Numbered from the stretch's first letter, positions 43,996 to 53,720 are shown. The stretch is 64,000 nt of DNA from Litorimonas sp965205225 (GCA_965205225.1 CBDBFZ010000003.1:434001-498000); one strand, 5' to 3'. Notes: generated by a model not told the origin, from the sequence alone. Program-made: numbers and translations.

Positions 43996-45531
43996 TTATA
44001 TGGTCATGCGCATTAGCGCAGTTGTTGACGGATCATGCGACCCTGTTGTGCCGGATTCCAGTTCTGTCAGGATTGTATCCGCCAGAACCTTGCCTAGCTC
44101 GACACCCCATTGATCAAAACTGTTCAGTTTCCAGATGATTCCCTGAACGAAGACCTTGTGCTCATACAGCGCGATCAGGTGACCAATTGCCGATGGGCTT
44201 AACGCGTCCAGTATCAAGGTTGTCGAGGGGCGATTCCCCGGAAAGGTCTTCTGCGGGGCCAGACTGTCAAGATCGCGGCGCTGCGCATTTTCCTGCCGGA
44301 CAACAGCCTCGCTCTTACCCAGCATGAGGGCTTCGGACTGCGCGAAACAATTCGCCAGTAGGGCCCGGTGGTGATCAGGACGGTCTTCATGATCGGCGAG
44401 AACAGCGACGAAATCCACAGGTGCGCCGGGCATCCCCTGATGCAGCCACTGGAAGAAGGCATGCTGTCCATTCGTGCTTTCGTCGCCCCATATCACGGGA
44501 CAGGTTAATCCGGCGGGCGATCCGTCGCGGCGTGCGCCCTTGCCATTACTTTCCATTTCCAGCTGCTGGAGAAATGCTGCCAACTTGCGAAGACGCCGCG
44601 CATAGGGAATGACCGCCAGGCTCTCATAGCCGTGGGCATTGCGGTTCCAGACGCCAATCAACGCCATCAACATAGGTATGTTCTCAGCCATCGGCGCATC
44701 ACGGAAATGTCGGTCCATGGCCGCTGCCCCTTCCAGCATCTCGCCAAACGCGTCCGGTCCATAGGCGATCGCCAAGGACAGCCCGACCGCACTCCAGACG
44801 GAGTAGCGGCCGCCGACCCAGTCCCAGAAATCGAAGATATTGTCGGGATCAATCCTGAAATTGATGGCCCGTTCCCGGTTGGCCGACACAGCCAGAACAT
44901 GATCCGCTGTGGAACACCCTGCCGCGGCTAACCAATCCCGAACGGACTCGGCGTTTATCTTGGTTTCCTGCGTCCCGAAGGATTTGGAGACGACAATGAC
45001 CAGTGTACGCGCCGGATCGAGGCCCTGAATCGCATCACTGACGGATGCGCCGTCGACATTGTTGGCAAAATGCAGACGCGGCATGGCTTTGAGGGTGGCC
45101 GCAAAGCCGTCTGCGACCAATCGCGGTCCGAGATCGGACCCACCGATACCGATATGGACAATGTCGTCGAACCGGCCGGACTGGCGAATATCGGTCGCAA
45201 AGTGAATGATCCGCTCACGCATGGCAGCCACCTCATCGGCCACGGCTTCGCCGCCTACGCCGCGCAAAGCCGTATGCAGAACAGCCCGGTTCTCAGAACC
45301 ATTGATCGGCTCACCGGCGAACAGACGTGTCCGCCAACCCTCAACATCGGCTGTCTGTGCCAGCGCCAGCAAAGCCTCAAGATCGGCTACGCTGACACGC
45401 TGTTTGGAAAAATCGGCCCGTAATGGCCCGACCCTGTGACACAGTCTGTCAAGCCGGTCCGGTTCGACCTGAAACAGGGATGCGATCGCCGGTGTGGAAG
45501 CGGTGCGGCTCTTGAGATCATCAACGGTCAT
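43996..45531 (-). CDS. pgi: Glucose-6-phosphate isomerase
   Basis: The protein has 511 residues, within the usual bacterial range. It interconverts glucose-6-phosphate and fructose-6-phosphate. Diagnostic text includes VHIGIGGSDLGPRL, SKSFGTQETKINA, the PGI signature DWVGGRYSVWSAVGLSLAIA and the second signature region WKLNSFDQWGVELGK near the C-terminus. The catalytic glutamate lies in LEMESNGKG. The gene is alone on its strand, convergent with nothing close. Confidence 0.95.
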   Translation of the reverse strand: MTVDDLKSRTASTPAIASLFQVEPDRLDRLCHRVGPLRADFSKQRVSVADLEALLALAQTADVEGWRTRLFAGEPINGSENRAVLHTALRGVGGEAVADEVAAMRERIIHFATDIRQSGRFDDIVHIGIGGSDLGPRLVADGFAATLKAMPRLHFANNVDGASVSDAIQGLDPARTLVIVVSKSFGTQETKINAESVRDWLAAAGCSTADHVLAVSANRERAINFRIDPDNIFDFWDWVGGRYSVWSAVGLSLAIAYGPDAFGEMLEGAAAMDRHFRDAPMAENIPMLMALIGVWNRNAHGYESLAVIPYARRLRKLAAFLQQLEMESNGKGARRDGSPAGLTCPVIWGDESTNGQHAFFQWLHQGMPGAPVDFVAVLADHEDRPDHHRALLANCFAQSEALMLGKSEAVVRQENAQRRDLDSLAPQKTFPGNRPSTTLILDALSPSAIGHLIALYEHKVFVQGIIWKLNSFDQWGVELGKVLADTILTELESGTTGSHDPSTTALMRMTI

Positions 45532-45950
45532 GGCGCGAGCCTATGCGCAAGGACGCGGTAATGTTCAAGATGACATAGGCCCACGTCCAACCGGGTATCG
45601 AGGCCGTGGCCAGTATCGCGTGAGTGCCGCAAATGACACGAACGCGGACGCTTCAAGCAACGGCTCCATACTTATACCCCTCATCACCGAGCTCGACTCG
45701 GTGATAATGGGAGAGAAAGGCACGCGCCCCCATCCCATAGGAGTATGCCACCGACGCGATGGTCTTGTGGTAACGAGATTATTAATATCCCTGTCACCCC
45801 AGCCAAGCCCGCAGGGCGCAGGGTCGGGACCTGCCCGGGGACACAGACGCTGGCTTGGACACACAGCTGTTAGGTCCCGGATCGCCTGCGGCGTCCAGAA
45901 TGACAGAGGGGGGTAAATGTCCTCATGCGCTGAGGAGGGGATTCGCCTGA
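45532..45950. repeat. Intergenic region with REP-like repeat
   Basis: About 45783-45915 has the style of dispersed alphaproteobacterial intergenic repeats: CACCCCAGCCAAGCCCGCAG, then GGTCCCGGATCGCCTGCGGC and GTCCAGAATGACAG. Complementary stretches such as CCAGCCAAGC and GCTGGCTTGG could form a structure. There is no gene in the region. Whether it recurs in the genome cannot be seen from this window. Confidence 0.35.
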
Positions 45951-46694
45951 TTAGCGCTTCCAGGTGAAGGACAGAGCAGCGGCGTCTTCATTGTAACTGA
46001 ATCCTTCCGCATTCGCTTCGCGGCGCAGATAGGACAAGGACACATCCGCATCACCGATCCGGTAGCCGAGGCCCGCCTGGACATCGCCGACAATGATACG
46101 GTCCTGCAAATGGAACCGACCTGAAGACAGTTGGCGGATACCATCGGGCGAATAGGTTAGCGCTTCGGCATCTGCCCCGGCAAAGAGATACCAGGTATTC
46201 GCACCGAATTCAGACCCACGTCGCAGATCTTCGCCAATTTCGACAACGGCGCTAACCAGAGCCGAACTGCTATCGTCATCAAAGCGAAAGCTAGCGCGGG
46301 GCCGCATGACTAGATCAATACCGCTATCCTGTTTCGCCGTAATATATTTGGAGATTTCCATATCGACACTGTTGGAGCGTCGATCACAATTGCTCGATCT
46401 TGTCAGGCAGTTCGGATTGGAAAGGTCCAGCTTGAATAGGGTTGATCCGATGGTATCAACAGGGAGATCCAGACTGGGAACGAACAGGTTATCCAGACTG
46501 TCAATGGCGCGGGACGGTCCGGTTGGTAGATTATAGGGTAGACCGTTGGAGGCAGGTGGATCGGATGGAAGCTGGATCGATTGTAGATCAATTTCCGGCT
46601 TGGAATCCTGAGCGTGAACGGGGGCGGTTAAGAGAAGTACTGTCAGGAGGCCAAACATCAGCGTTGCTGCGCGGTGTGTGGTCTGACGAGCCAT
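45951..46694 (-). CDS. Probable outer-membrane beta-barrel protein, family unknown
   Basis: The protein has 247 residues from ATG 46694 (MARQTTHRAATLMFGLLTVL), with a signal peptide ending near VHAQ. The start 12 codons upstream would spoil the signal. The mature part has two Cys about residues 105-112 in CLTRSSNCDRR, then alternating hydrophobic strands (ASFRFDDDSSSALVSAVVEI, WYLFAGADAEALTY, VQAGLGYRIGDADVSLSY). It ends AALSFTWKR, close to an aromatic-terminated outer-membrane signature. The sequence looks like a small porin-like barrel; I do not recognise the family. Confidence 0.65.
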   Translation of the reverse strand: MARQTTHRAATLMFGLLTVLLLTAPVHAQDSKPEIDLQSIQLPSDPPASNGLPYNLPTGPSRAIDSLDNLFVPSLDLPVDTIGSTLFKLDLSNPNCLTRSSNCDRRSNSVDMEISKYITAKQDSGIDLVMRPRASFRFDDDSSSALVSAVVEIGEDLRRGSEFGANTWYLFAGADAEALTYSPDGIRQLSSGRFHLQDRIIVGDVQAGLGYRIGDADVSLSYLRREANAEGFSYNEDAAALSFTWKR

Positions 46695-47028
46695 TGTTTT
46701 GACTCTGCGATGTTTGGACGCTGCCAACATTGGAGTTCCTTATTCCTGTTATAGGGCGATCCATGAAGATCAACCGACGCGTCTTGTACCCTTTCGAGTT
46801 CGAGCCTGAACGATTCCCGAATATGGAACCATTGTGGCAGTAATTTGCCTAACACATCAATAGCAAGTGTCGTGCCGAATAACTCTTAACGTCACTTGGC
46901 ACGAAAATGTGGCAACAAGGTCACGGTTTTCTTAACATGGCGCAATCCCGAGCACGGAAAAGGATCCGAAGCTGTTCCCCGGACCCTTGGTTCGATCAAA
47001 ATATACACACTATGCATGTATTACCACT
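46695..47028. other. Intergenic region between OMP and nrdA
   Basis: No gene is evident. The leftward nrdA message ends here and the OMP promoter should be here. CGTGCC and GGCACG, separated by about 20 bases near 46873-46900, could form a weak hairpin but without a T-run. Confidence 0.35.
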
Positions 47029-48978
47029 CTACTGACAGGCGATACATTCCTCATAATCTGTCGGAGTCGCGGTTTCCATAGCCGCTTCAATCTCCGATTT
47101 TTCGCTCTTATCTTCGGCTTGACCCGCAACACCGGCGCGCTGTACTGATTTGGAACGGCAGTAATAAAGAGACTTCACGCCTTTTTCCCACGCTTGCCAA
47201 TGCAGCATGTGCAGATCCCACTTATCGATATTGCCCGGCAGGAAGATATTGAGCGATTGGGCCTGACAGATCAACGGTGCCCGGTCAGCGGCATGTTCGA
47301 TCACCCAGCGTTGATCGATTTCAAAGGCGGTCCGGAAAACCTCCTTCTCATGCGCGTCTAGGCAATCGAGATGGGCGACAGAGCCTTCATTTTCCAGAAT
47401 GCTCACCCATATCCCGTCCGTATTCTTGCTCTTTGCCTCCAGCACCTCTTCAAGGAACTTGTTGCGAACCGTAAAACTGCCGGACAGCGTCTTATGCGTG
47501 TAGATATTGCCGGGAATAGGTTCAATACCCGCTGATGTGCCGCCGCAGATGATCGAGATCGACGCCGTCGGCGCCACGGCCATCTTATGCGAGAAACGCT
47601 CCATACGGCCCGCATCGGCTGCGTCAGGACAGGCCCCTCGCTCTTCCGCAAGCATGCGGGACGCGGCATCCGCTTGGCTGCGAATGTGATTGAACAGGTG
47701 CATGTTCAGCGACTTCGCCATCGCGCTTTCAAATGCGACGCCCTTTTTCTGCAACAGGCTGTGAAAACCCATCAGGCCAAGGCCGACGGACCGTTCGCGC
47801 ATGGCGGAATAGACCGCGTCCAACATGCCGTCCGGCGCGCGGTCGATAAAGTCCTGCAATACATTATCGAGGAAGCGCATTATGTCTTCGATGAAGCCGT
47901 CGACATTCTTCCATTCGTCATAGGTTTCAGCGTTGATTGAAGACAGGCAGCAGACGGCCGTGCGCTCACGGTCGAACTGATCCTTACCCGTGGCCAGCAT
48001 GATTTCGGCGCACAGGTTGGACTGCTGCACCTCCAGGCCTGCGTCGCGCTGATAATCTGGCAGCTTCTTGTTCACCGTATCCGAGAAGATTAGATAGGGT
48101 TCACCGGTCTGCAGGCGCATTTCGATGATTTTCTGCCACAGAGCCCGAGCATCGACTGTCTTGATCACGTCTCCGGAAGCCGGCGAGATCAAACCGAATT
48201 CCTCACCGGCACGGACCGCTTCCATGAATTCATCCGTGATGTTCAAGCCATGATGCAGGTTCAGCGATTTCCGGTTGAAGTCACCCGATGGTTTGCGGAT
48301 TTCCAGAAACTCTTCGATCTCCGGATGGTGGATATCGAGATAGACGGCGGCGGAACCACGGCGCAGCGAGCCTTGAGAAATCGCCAGCGTCAGGCTGTCC
48401 ATCACACGGATGAAGGGGATGATACCCGATGTCTTGCCCGCCCGGCCGATTTTCTCTCCGATTGAGCGCACACCGCCCCAATAGGTGCCGATGCCACCGC
48501 CATTGGAGGCCAGCCAGACATTCTCGTTCCAGGTACTGACAATCGATTCAAGACTGTCATCAACGGAGTTGAGGAAACAGCTGATCGGCAGCCCGCGGCC
48601 AGCTCCGCCATTGGACAGGACCGGCGTGGCCGGCATGAACCAGAGCTGGGACATGTAATCATAGAGACGCTGCGCGTGGGCATCATCGTCGGCATAGGCG
48701 GCGGCGACGCGAGCAAACATGTCCTGATAGCTTTCCTTGGGCAGAAGATAACGGTCAACGAGCGTCTTCTTACCAAAGTCGGTCAGACGCGCATCGCGCG
48801 ACCGGTCCTGCCGCGGCGACTGGGCGCGTTTCTTCTGGTCCGCAGCCTTGGGTTTCTGGCGCTTACGTGAATCCCCGTCCTTTGGCGCAATAGCGCGCGC
48901 GATTAGCTGACTGGCGGCCTCTTCAGCATGGTTCAATTCGGCCACATCCAACTCTTTTCCAAACTCAACTTCACTCAT
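47029..48978 (-). CDS. nrdA: Ribonucleoside-diphosphate reductase, alpha subunit (short form)
   Basis: The protein has 649 residues from ATG 48978 (MSEVEFGKELD); an ATG eight codons upstream lies over the GGGAGGAGA ribosome site and is less likely. It makes deoxyribonucleotides. Active-site text includes FMPATPVLSNGG, QSNLCAEIMLAT (substrate cysteine), the finger-loop-type region and the C-terminal cysteine pair in ECIACQ. The ATP-cone regulatory domain is absent: residues 1-60 are acidic then Lys/Arg-rich, so allosteric activity control is probably lacking, as in many alphaproteobacterial forms. No nrdB is adjacent. Confidence 0.92.
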   Translation of the reverse strand: MSEVEFGKELDVAELNHAEEAASQLIARAIAPKDGDSRKRQKPKAADQKKRAQSPRQDRSRDARLTDFGKKTLVDRYLLPKESYQDMFARVAAAYADDDAHAQRLYDYMSQLWFMPATPVLSNGGAGRGLPISCFLNSVDDSLESIVSTWNENVWLASNGGGIGTYWGGVRSIGEKIGRAGKTSGIIPFIRVMDSLTLAISQGSLRRGSAAVYLDIHHPEIEEFLEIRKPSGDFNRKSLNLHHGLNITDEFMEAVRAGEEFGLISPASGDVIKTVDARALWQKIIEMRLQTGEPYLIFSDTVNKKLPDYQRDAGLEVQQSNLCAEIMLATGKDQFDRERTAVCCLSSINAETYDEWKNVDGFIEDIMRFLDNVLQDFIDRAPDGMLDAVYSAMRERSVGLGLMGFHSLLQKKGVAFESAMAKSLNMHLFNHIRSQADAASRMLAEERGACPDAADAGRMERFSHKMAVAPTASISIICGGTSAGIEPIPGNIYTHKTLSGSFTVRNKFLEEVLEAKSKNTDGIWVSILENEGSVAHLDCLDAHEKEVFRTAFEIDQRWVIEHAADRAPLICQAQSLNIFLPGNIDKWDLHMLHWQAWEKGVKSLYYCRSKSVQRAGVAGQAEDKSEKSEIEAAMETATPTDYEECIACQ

Positions 48979-49096
48979 ATTTACGGTGCTCTCTCCTCCC
49001 ATAATCCGGGCCTTTGCAGACCGAAACTTCCCTGCGATCCGGTGGTAAAGTCGGGCTCGCCTTCGTTGAAGTGGTGAAGACGAAGCAGGGCACTTC

Positions 49097-49112
49097 CAAC
49101 TATATATAGTGT
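49097..49112. promoter_or_regulatory. NrdR-like box upstream of nrdA
   Basis: CAACTATATATAGTGT on the plus strand reads ACACTATATATAGTTG on the nrdA strand. This agrees with the NrdR consensus acaCwAtATaTwGtgt at all but the last two positions. It lies about 120 bases before the nrdA start. NrdR sites usually occur as a pair; only a poor second candidate (ACACCTTGTGT near 49131-49141) is seen. Confidence 0.6.
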
Positions 49113-49423
49113 CGCGCTCCGCTAATACGTCAACACCTTGTGTGCTTCCAATGAAGAGGACAAGGCTAATAACTCGTTAAGACCTTGGTTTCGCGACAAA
49201 TATTTTGTACCAGCGTCATGCGATCGTCACACAGAGCTTAATGCAAATCTGTCTAAGTCTTTGAAGTGGTTCAAAGAATCGATTTCGAAACGAAATTGCG
49301 CACTATGTTTTCGATTGTGGATGGGTCTGTATAACCATCCCGCCTGCGCAACGATTCAGCGCAGCGCATATTCAGCGGATCCAGCCGAAAGCAGCCCAGA
49401 CCCACACGAACTTATTCCGGTCT

Positions 49424-49445
49424 AAAAAACCTCCCGGACGGGAGG
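49424..49445 (-). terminator. Possible rho-independent terminator on the minus strand
   Basis: Read on the minus strand, CCTCCCGTCCGGGAGG forms a tight stem and is followed by TTTTTT. No protein gene on the minus strand ends here, so it would stop an unrecognised short RNA or antisense transcript from the right. Confidence 0.4.
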
Positions 49446-49486
49446 GCCTTGGAACTCCTTAGCGGCGAAGCGCCTTCTATAGAAGC

Positions 49487-49723
49487 GTGGGATGGGCAAT
49501 AAAGGCCGGGTCAAAGCGGTCGAATTGTGATTCACTTATTGTTGTGCTGATTGAGGAACTACGCGATGATGCACCCTTATCCACGGCCAATTCTGTCCAG
49601 GTCCGCCAGCCCCTCTATTTTGGCTTGATCGGACGTTGGAAGCGCTATGGTGATTGTATAGAGTCCCTTCGTGAGACTTTGGGTGAGTTGGCCGAGAATG
49701 AGCGGGTGGAGGCAAAGCAGTGA
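49487..49723 (+). pseudogene. Likely C-terminal remnant of an LpxH-like phosphoesterase
   Basis: A 78-codon frame ends in TGA overlapping the GTG start of the glycosyltransferase (GTGA), the mark of an old operon partner. In its two frames, pieces resemble the end of UDP-2,3-diacylglucosamine diphosphatase-like phosphoesterases (GRVKAVEL, then IEELRDDA, then YGDCIESL for the usual GDWVES). An LpxH-like gene before this type of glycosyltransferase is common in alphaproteobacteria. The catalytic N-terminal domain is missing. The match is weak and rests on short motifs and gene order. Confidence 0.35.
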
Positions 49724-50868
49724 AAATCCTGCTGGTGACGGATGCCTGGCATCCGCAGATGAACGGTGTTGTCCGCACGCTCGACACAACCGTTGAGATA
49801 TTGCGCGCACGTGGACACAATGTTGAGGTGATCGCGCCGTCCGATGGGTATTGGACGATACCGCTGCCGACCTATCCGGATATTCGGCTTGCCCCATTTG
49901 CCAAATATGATGTGGAGCAACGCATTGTCCGCTTTGGTCCCGAAGCCATACATATTGCGACCGAAGGTCCGTTGGGGCTGGCGGCACGCGCCCTCTGCCT
50001 GCGTTATGGCATGCCGTTTACAACCAGCTACCACACCAAATTTCCGGAATATATCAAGGCGCGCGTTCCGATCATCCCGATGGCGCTGACCTACAAATTC
50101 GTTCGCGATTTTCACAATTCCGGCGGACGGACCATGGTGACGACGCCGAGCATGGTAGTGTTTCTGGAGGCTCGTAATTTTACTAGCTTAGGTGTCTGGA
50201 CGCGCGGCGTGGATACCGCATTATTCCATCCCGACAAACGTCATGCGCCAGACGATGTTTATGCGGACTTGCCTCGCCCGATATTCGTCAATATCGGGCG
50301 CGTGGCTGTTGAGAAGAATATTGAGACCTTTCTGGAGCTCGATCTGCCGGGGTCCAAAGTCGTGGTTGGCGACGGTCCGCAATTGGAGGAGCTGAAAAAA
50401 CGCTATCCTGACATTATCTTCACCGGAGCGAAATTCGGCGAAGATCTGGCCCGCTATTTCGCCGACGCGGATGTTTTCGTCTTTCCGTCAAAGACCGATA
50501 CGTTTGGGCTGGTCATTATCGAAGCGATGGCGACGGGCACGCCCGTCGCGGCCTATCCGGTCAGCGGTCCCATTGACATCATCCCGGATTCGAAAGCGGG
50601 GATTGTCGCAAAGGACCTAAAGTCAGCTTGTCTCGCGGCGCTGGGTCTGTCGCGAGACGATGCGCGCGCCCATGCGGAAGATTATAGCTGGGACGCAGCG
50701 ACCGATATTTTCTTCGACCATTTGACACCCGTCTATGAACCCAATGCTCGTAAACGGTGGCGCCGCGTGCGCCGTCTCGGCAAGATCGCCAGCAGCCCGC
50801 TGCACATATTGCGCCGCGAAAGCCGACGGCTCTGGCGGATCCTTCGCGGGAAAAGCGTTCCGCATTGA
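49720..50868 (+). CDS. GT4-family glycosyltransferase (mannosyl/sulfoquinovosyl-transferase-like)
   Basis: The protein has 382 residues with a GTG start preceded by GGAGG at good spacing. It is a GT-B fold: the N-terminal domain opens KILLVTDAWHPQMNGVVRTL with the glycine-rich acceptor loop, and MPFTTSYHTKFPEYI is typical of SqdX/MgtA-type enzymes. The donor domain shows FVNIGRVAVEKN and the E-x7-E motif in DTFGLVIIEAMATGTPV. The C-terminal 40 residues are basic, suiting a peripheral membrane enzyme. It probably adds a sugar to a membrane lipid. It is translationally coupled to the remnant upstream. Confidence 0.88.
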   Translation: MKILLVTDAWHPQMNGVVRTLDTTVEILRARGHNVEVIAPSDGYWTIPLPTYPDIRLAPFAKYDVEQRIVRFGPEAIHIATEGPLGLAARALCLRYGMPFTTSYHTKFPEYIKARVPIIPMALTYKFVRDFHNSGGRTMVTTPSMVVFLEARNFTSLGVWTRGVDTALFHPDKRHAPDDVYADLPRPIFVNIGRVAVEKNIETFLELDLPGSKVVVGDGPQLEELKKRYPDIIFTGAKFGEDLARYFADADVFVFPSKTDTFGLVIIEAMATGTPVAAYPVSGPIDIIPDSKAGIVAKDLKSACLAALGLSRDDARAHAEDYSWDAATDIFFDHLTPVYEPNARKRWRRVRRLGKIASSPLHILRRESRRLWRILRGKSVPH

Positions 50869-51635
50869 GTGACTTTCTACCAGAAGAGACCAAGGAATCC
50901 ACTGCGCGCCCGGGGTCTAAGGCCGCGCGTTTTTGATCAGCCTTTGCTGGCCTTCGCCGGGCTGATCCTGACCGGCCTGATTATACCCCGCCCATTCCTG
51001 GCAATCGTAACCCATCTCAACAGCGCCATCCCGAACATCTTCACGCATGGGTTCACCATTGCCGCCTTTATATTTTTGCTCACCTGTATGTAGGTGGCGC
51101 TGTCACCGCTCGGAAAAATTCGCATTGACGGTGAGGATGCAACGCCGATCCTGTCGCGCTGGAACTGGATGGCGATCACCCTGACAACAACCTTCGTGAT
51201 TGGCATATTGTTCTGGGCCACGGCTGAACCCATTTACCATCTGACCGAGTTGGGCGGATTAGGCGTCCCAGCGGGTGATCAAGAGGCGGAACCTTTGCGC
51301 TCTCTTCGCTATATCTGCATTGGTCCTTTATGCCCCTACGCGATCTACACGGTGCCCGGCCTAGCCTTCGCGCTCGCCTATCATAATCTGTGTCTCCCGT
51401 TTTCACTTGCCTCCCCGATTCGAGCCATAACCAGAAAGCGTCTTCTAGACGCAGTGCGCGATGCGCTGGATGGCTTTGCGCTTCGTTTCTGGCCTTATCT
51501 CTCGCGGCTATATGGTCCGCGCCTATGTGATGGGCAATCTGATATTACCCACCTGTTTTCCATTGTCTGGATGACTATTTTCGGGGGATTTGCTTTAACC
51601 ATCGAAGCGGATCAGCCGGGACAATTAGGGAATAT

Positions 51636-52970
51636 GGAGGCCTCTAAGAACCGTACATTTTGTGGTATGATCTGATTTACTGGTTTTGGGAGGATTTTAT
51701 GATGCACGCGCCTGGATTGTTTGACTTGTCGGATCATCTTGCTCGCTTATCGGCGACAGGTGATCCGCTTGAAGCGCTAGAGTGTCATGTGGACTTTGAG
51801 GCTTTCCGAACTGTTCTGATGGAAGCCCTCGGTTATGGGGTTCGCGCCAAGGGCGGTCGGCCACCCTATGATCCGGTCACGATGTTCAAGGTGCTTGTTC
51901 TGGCGTCGATGCACAATCTGAGTGATGAACGGATGGAATTTCTGATCCGGGATCGTTTAAGTTGGCTGCGGTTTCTGAGGTTTGAGATCGGTGAACCGAC
52001 CCCGGACCAAAAGACGATTTGGCTGTTCCGTGAAAAGCTGACCCAGGAAAAGCTGACCCAGTCTGGTGCTTTCAAATCTCTGTTTGCCGCTTTTGAAGAG
52101 CAACTCTGCAAGCGCGGCTACAAACCCACGGGAGGTCAGATCGTGGATGCCACTTTGGTGTCAGCGCCGCGCCAACGGATGAAGAAAGAAGAGAAAGAGC
52201 GGGCCAGGGCGGGTGAAAGCGCGTCCGCTATCTGGCCTGATGATCCTGCCAGGGCCGCACAGAAAGACACCGACGCACGAGCGGTGGTCAGCTATTCCAG
52301 GGCGCGAAAGACCGCAGAAGGGGAACAGGACGCAGGCCTTGTCGACATTTCCATCCCTCACTTTGGGTACAAGAACCATATCAGTATTGACCGGAAATGG
52401 CGCTTTGTCCGGGGAGAGACCTGTACCCATGCGGCCCGCTATGATGGGCACGAACTGACATCGGTTCTGGATGCCACCAACAGCTCAAAGTCTGTTTGGG
52501 CGGATACAGCTTATCGCTCAGCCAGAAACGAAGCCTGGCTGAAAGCGCAGGGCTATCGTTCAAACATCCATCGAAAGAAGCCCCGCGGTAAACCGATGGC
52601 AAAGCACATTCGGCGCGGCAATGCGACCCGCTCCTCCATCCGTGCCTGTGTTGAACATGTCTTCGGATATGAGAAAGGGCCGATGGCGATCACGATCCGC
52701 TCAATCGGCCAGGCGCTCAATCGGCCAGGGCCGCTGGCCGGATCACCATGGCCAACCTAAGCTACAACTTCCGCCGCCTCGTTTTCCATGAGCGACGACA
52801 GCCCATAGCCTGATTCTGTTCAAAATCCGGATCCCCCCACTTATGCGGGCCAAAATCATGCCAAAATACGCCTGTGGACACGCATTCGTCACTCTATGAA
52901 GCCTGACCTGAGAGCCGATTATAAAATTCGCCTCTATACTGGCCCCAAAACCCTGTTCTTCGAGGTGTCC
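51636..52970 (+). mobile_element. IS5-family insertion sequence, copy B (1335 bp), intact
   Basis: This copy shares termini with A and C (GGAGGCCTCTAAGAAC at its left end; the complement of GGACACCTCGAAGAAC at its right). It is flanked by a perfect 4-bp target duplication ATAT (51632-51635, 52971-52974). It interrupts the BCCT transporter gene. Of the three copies it alone has an unbroken transposase frame, so it is the best candidate for an active element. Confidence 0.95.
51699..52760 (+). CDS. IS5-family transposase (copy B), intact
   Basis: The protein has 353 residues from ATG 51699, which follows GGGAGG at five bases. The N-terminal DUF772 domain (GGRPPYDPVTMFKVLVLAS) leads into TPDQKTIWLFREKL, the catalytic aspartate in GGQIVDATLVSAP, the second in VWADTAYRSARNEAW and the glutamate in RACVEHVFGYEKGPMAI. 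This is a complete DDE transposase of the IS5 subgroup. The EKLTQ segment is duplicated. The frame passes through the point where A and C have an extra base. Confidence 0.92.
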   Translation: MMHAPGLFDLSDHLARLSATGDPLEALECHVDFEAFRTVLMEALGYGVRAKGGRPPYDPVTMFKVLVLASMHNLSDERMEFLIRDRLSWLRFLRFEIGEPTPDQKTIWLFREKLTQEKLTQSGAFKSLFAAFEEQLCKRGYKPTGGQIVDATLVSAPRQRMKKEEKERARAGESASAIWPDDPARAAQKDTDARAVVSYSRARKTAEGEQDAGLVDISIPHFGYKNHISIDRKWRFVRGETCTHAARYDGHELTSVLDATNSSKSVWADTAYRSARNEAWLKAQGYRSNIHRKKPRGKPMAKHIRRGNATRSSIRACVEHVFGYEKGPMAITIRSIGQALNRPGPLAGSPWPT

Positions 52971-53366
52971 ATATTCTTCAGAACGGCGGGCCTGAACGCG
53001 TGCTCTATGCCGTGCTTGATCATTTACCGATGGGGGGGCTGCTCGCCGTCTTTGTTATCGTTCTGACCTATCTGTCTTATGTGACGGCCACAGATTCAAA
53101 TACTAGCGTCCTGGCTCAATTGAGCGCGGTCACCGACGGATCGGACCCCGCTGCGCCGCAGCCCCGTCGTCTTGGGATCAAACTGATTTACGCGGTTGCC
53201 GTGGGTGTCGCGGCTTGGTCCATGATTACCTCCTGTCCGGCATTGATGGGGGCGGATGTTGTCCAATTTGAGCGGTCTCCCCACCCTGTTCATTGTCAGC
53301 GCTTTCAACCTCTCTCTGATCTGGATGGGGACAAGGGGGCTGAAAGCGTTACGTGCCGCCTAACGG

Positions 53367-53549
53367 CTACTTCTCCCGCTTCAGAAACGCCTGCACGGAC
53401 TGAGTGTAGACGTGGGGGATGATGCCGACCAGTTGCCACCCCACCATGCCGTGCCGGTTGAGTTCGGACTGAAAGTCATTGTCTTTTTTCTCAGTAGACC
53501 AAGACCAGTCAGATCCTTTCAGTGTCACCACCTTATATTCGAAACGCAT
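53367..53549 (-). CDS. DUF4177 small protein
   Basis: The protein has 60 residues and matches DUF4177 in style: MRFEYKVVTLKG at the start, then LNRHGMVGWQLVGIIP and a basic end (AFLKREK). The family has no known function; members often sit near membrane or stress proteins. It lies convergent with the BCCT remnant and in line with the SPFH operon. The gap to the next gene (53550-53720) shows nothing definite. Confidence 0.7.
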   Translation of the reverse strand: MRFEYKVVTLKGSDWSWSTEKKDNDFQSELNRHGMVGWQLVGIIPHVYTQSVQAFLKREK

Positions 53550-53720
53550 GTCTACTTCCTATCGTTGATGCTTAAGATAAAATATTGTCAACTCGATAAT
53601 ATTATTGTTGATGTCGTAGCATTCCCGCCCATCCAGCCCGAGCCGGTTGGGGATGTCGGTGCTGGCATCGCGCATTTTACCGCCACCCATACCGGAGCCG
53701 CCTTCCACGATATTTTGATT

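Larger units (their letters stand above)
50869..53363 (+). pseudogene. BCCT-family (betaine/choline) transporter, broken by a stop and IS5 copy B
   Basis: The frame starts at GTG 50869, just behind the glycosyltransferase. It runs through the first helices (FAGLILTGLIIPRPFLAI), meets an in-frame TAG at 51091-51093, then continues with the BCCT hallmark ILFWATAEPIYHLTE. It degrades until VWMTIFGGFAL, where IS5 copy B interrupts at 51635/52971. Beyond the IS the C-terminal region returns: LTYLSYVTATDSNTSVLA, then in another frame FIVSAFNLSLIWMGTRG to the TAA at 53363. BCCT proteins import compatible solutes such as glycine betaine. Several independent lesions show it is dead. Confidence 0.85.

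Noticed and set aside
49138..49425. Possible 95-residue protein upstream of the glycosyltransferase region
   Set aside because: No family resemblance, no ribosome site, and the composition looks non-coding; the minus-strand terminator lies at its end.
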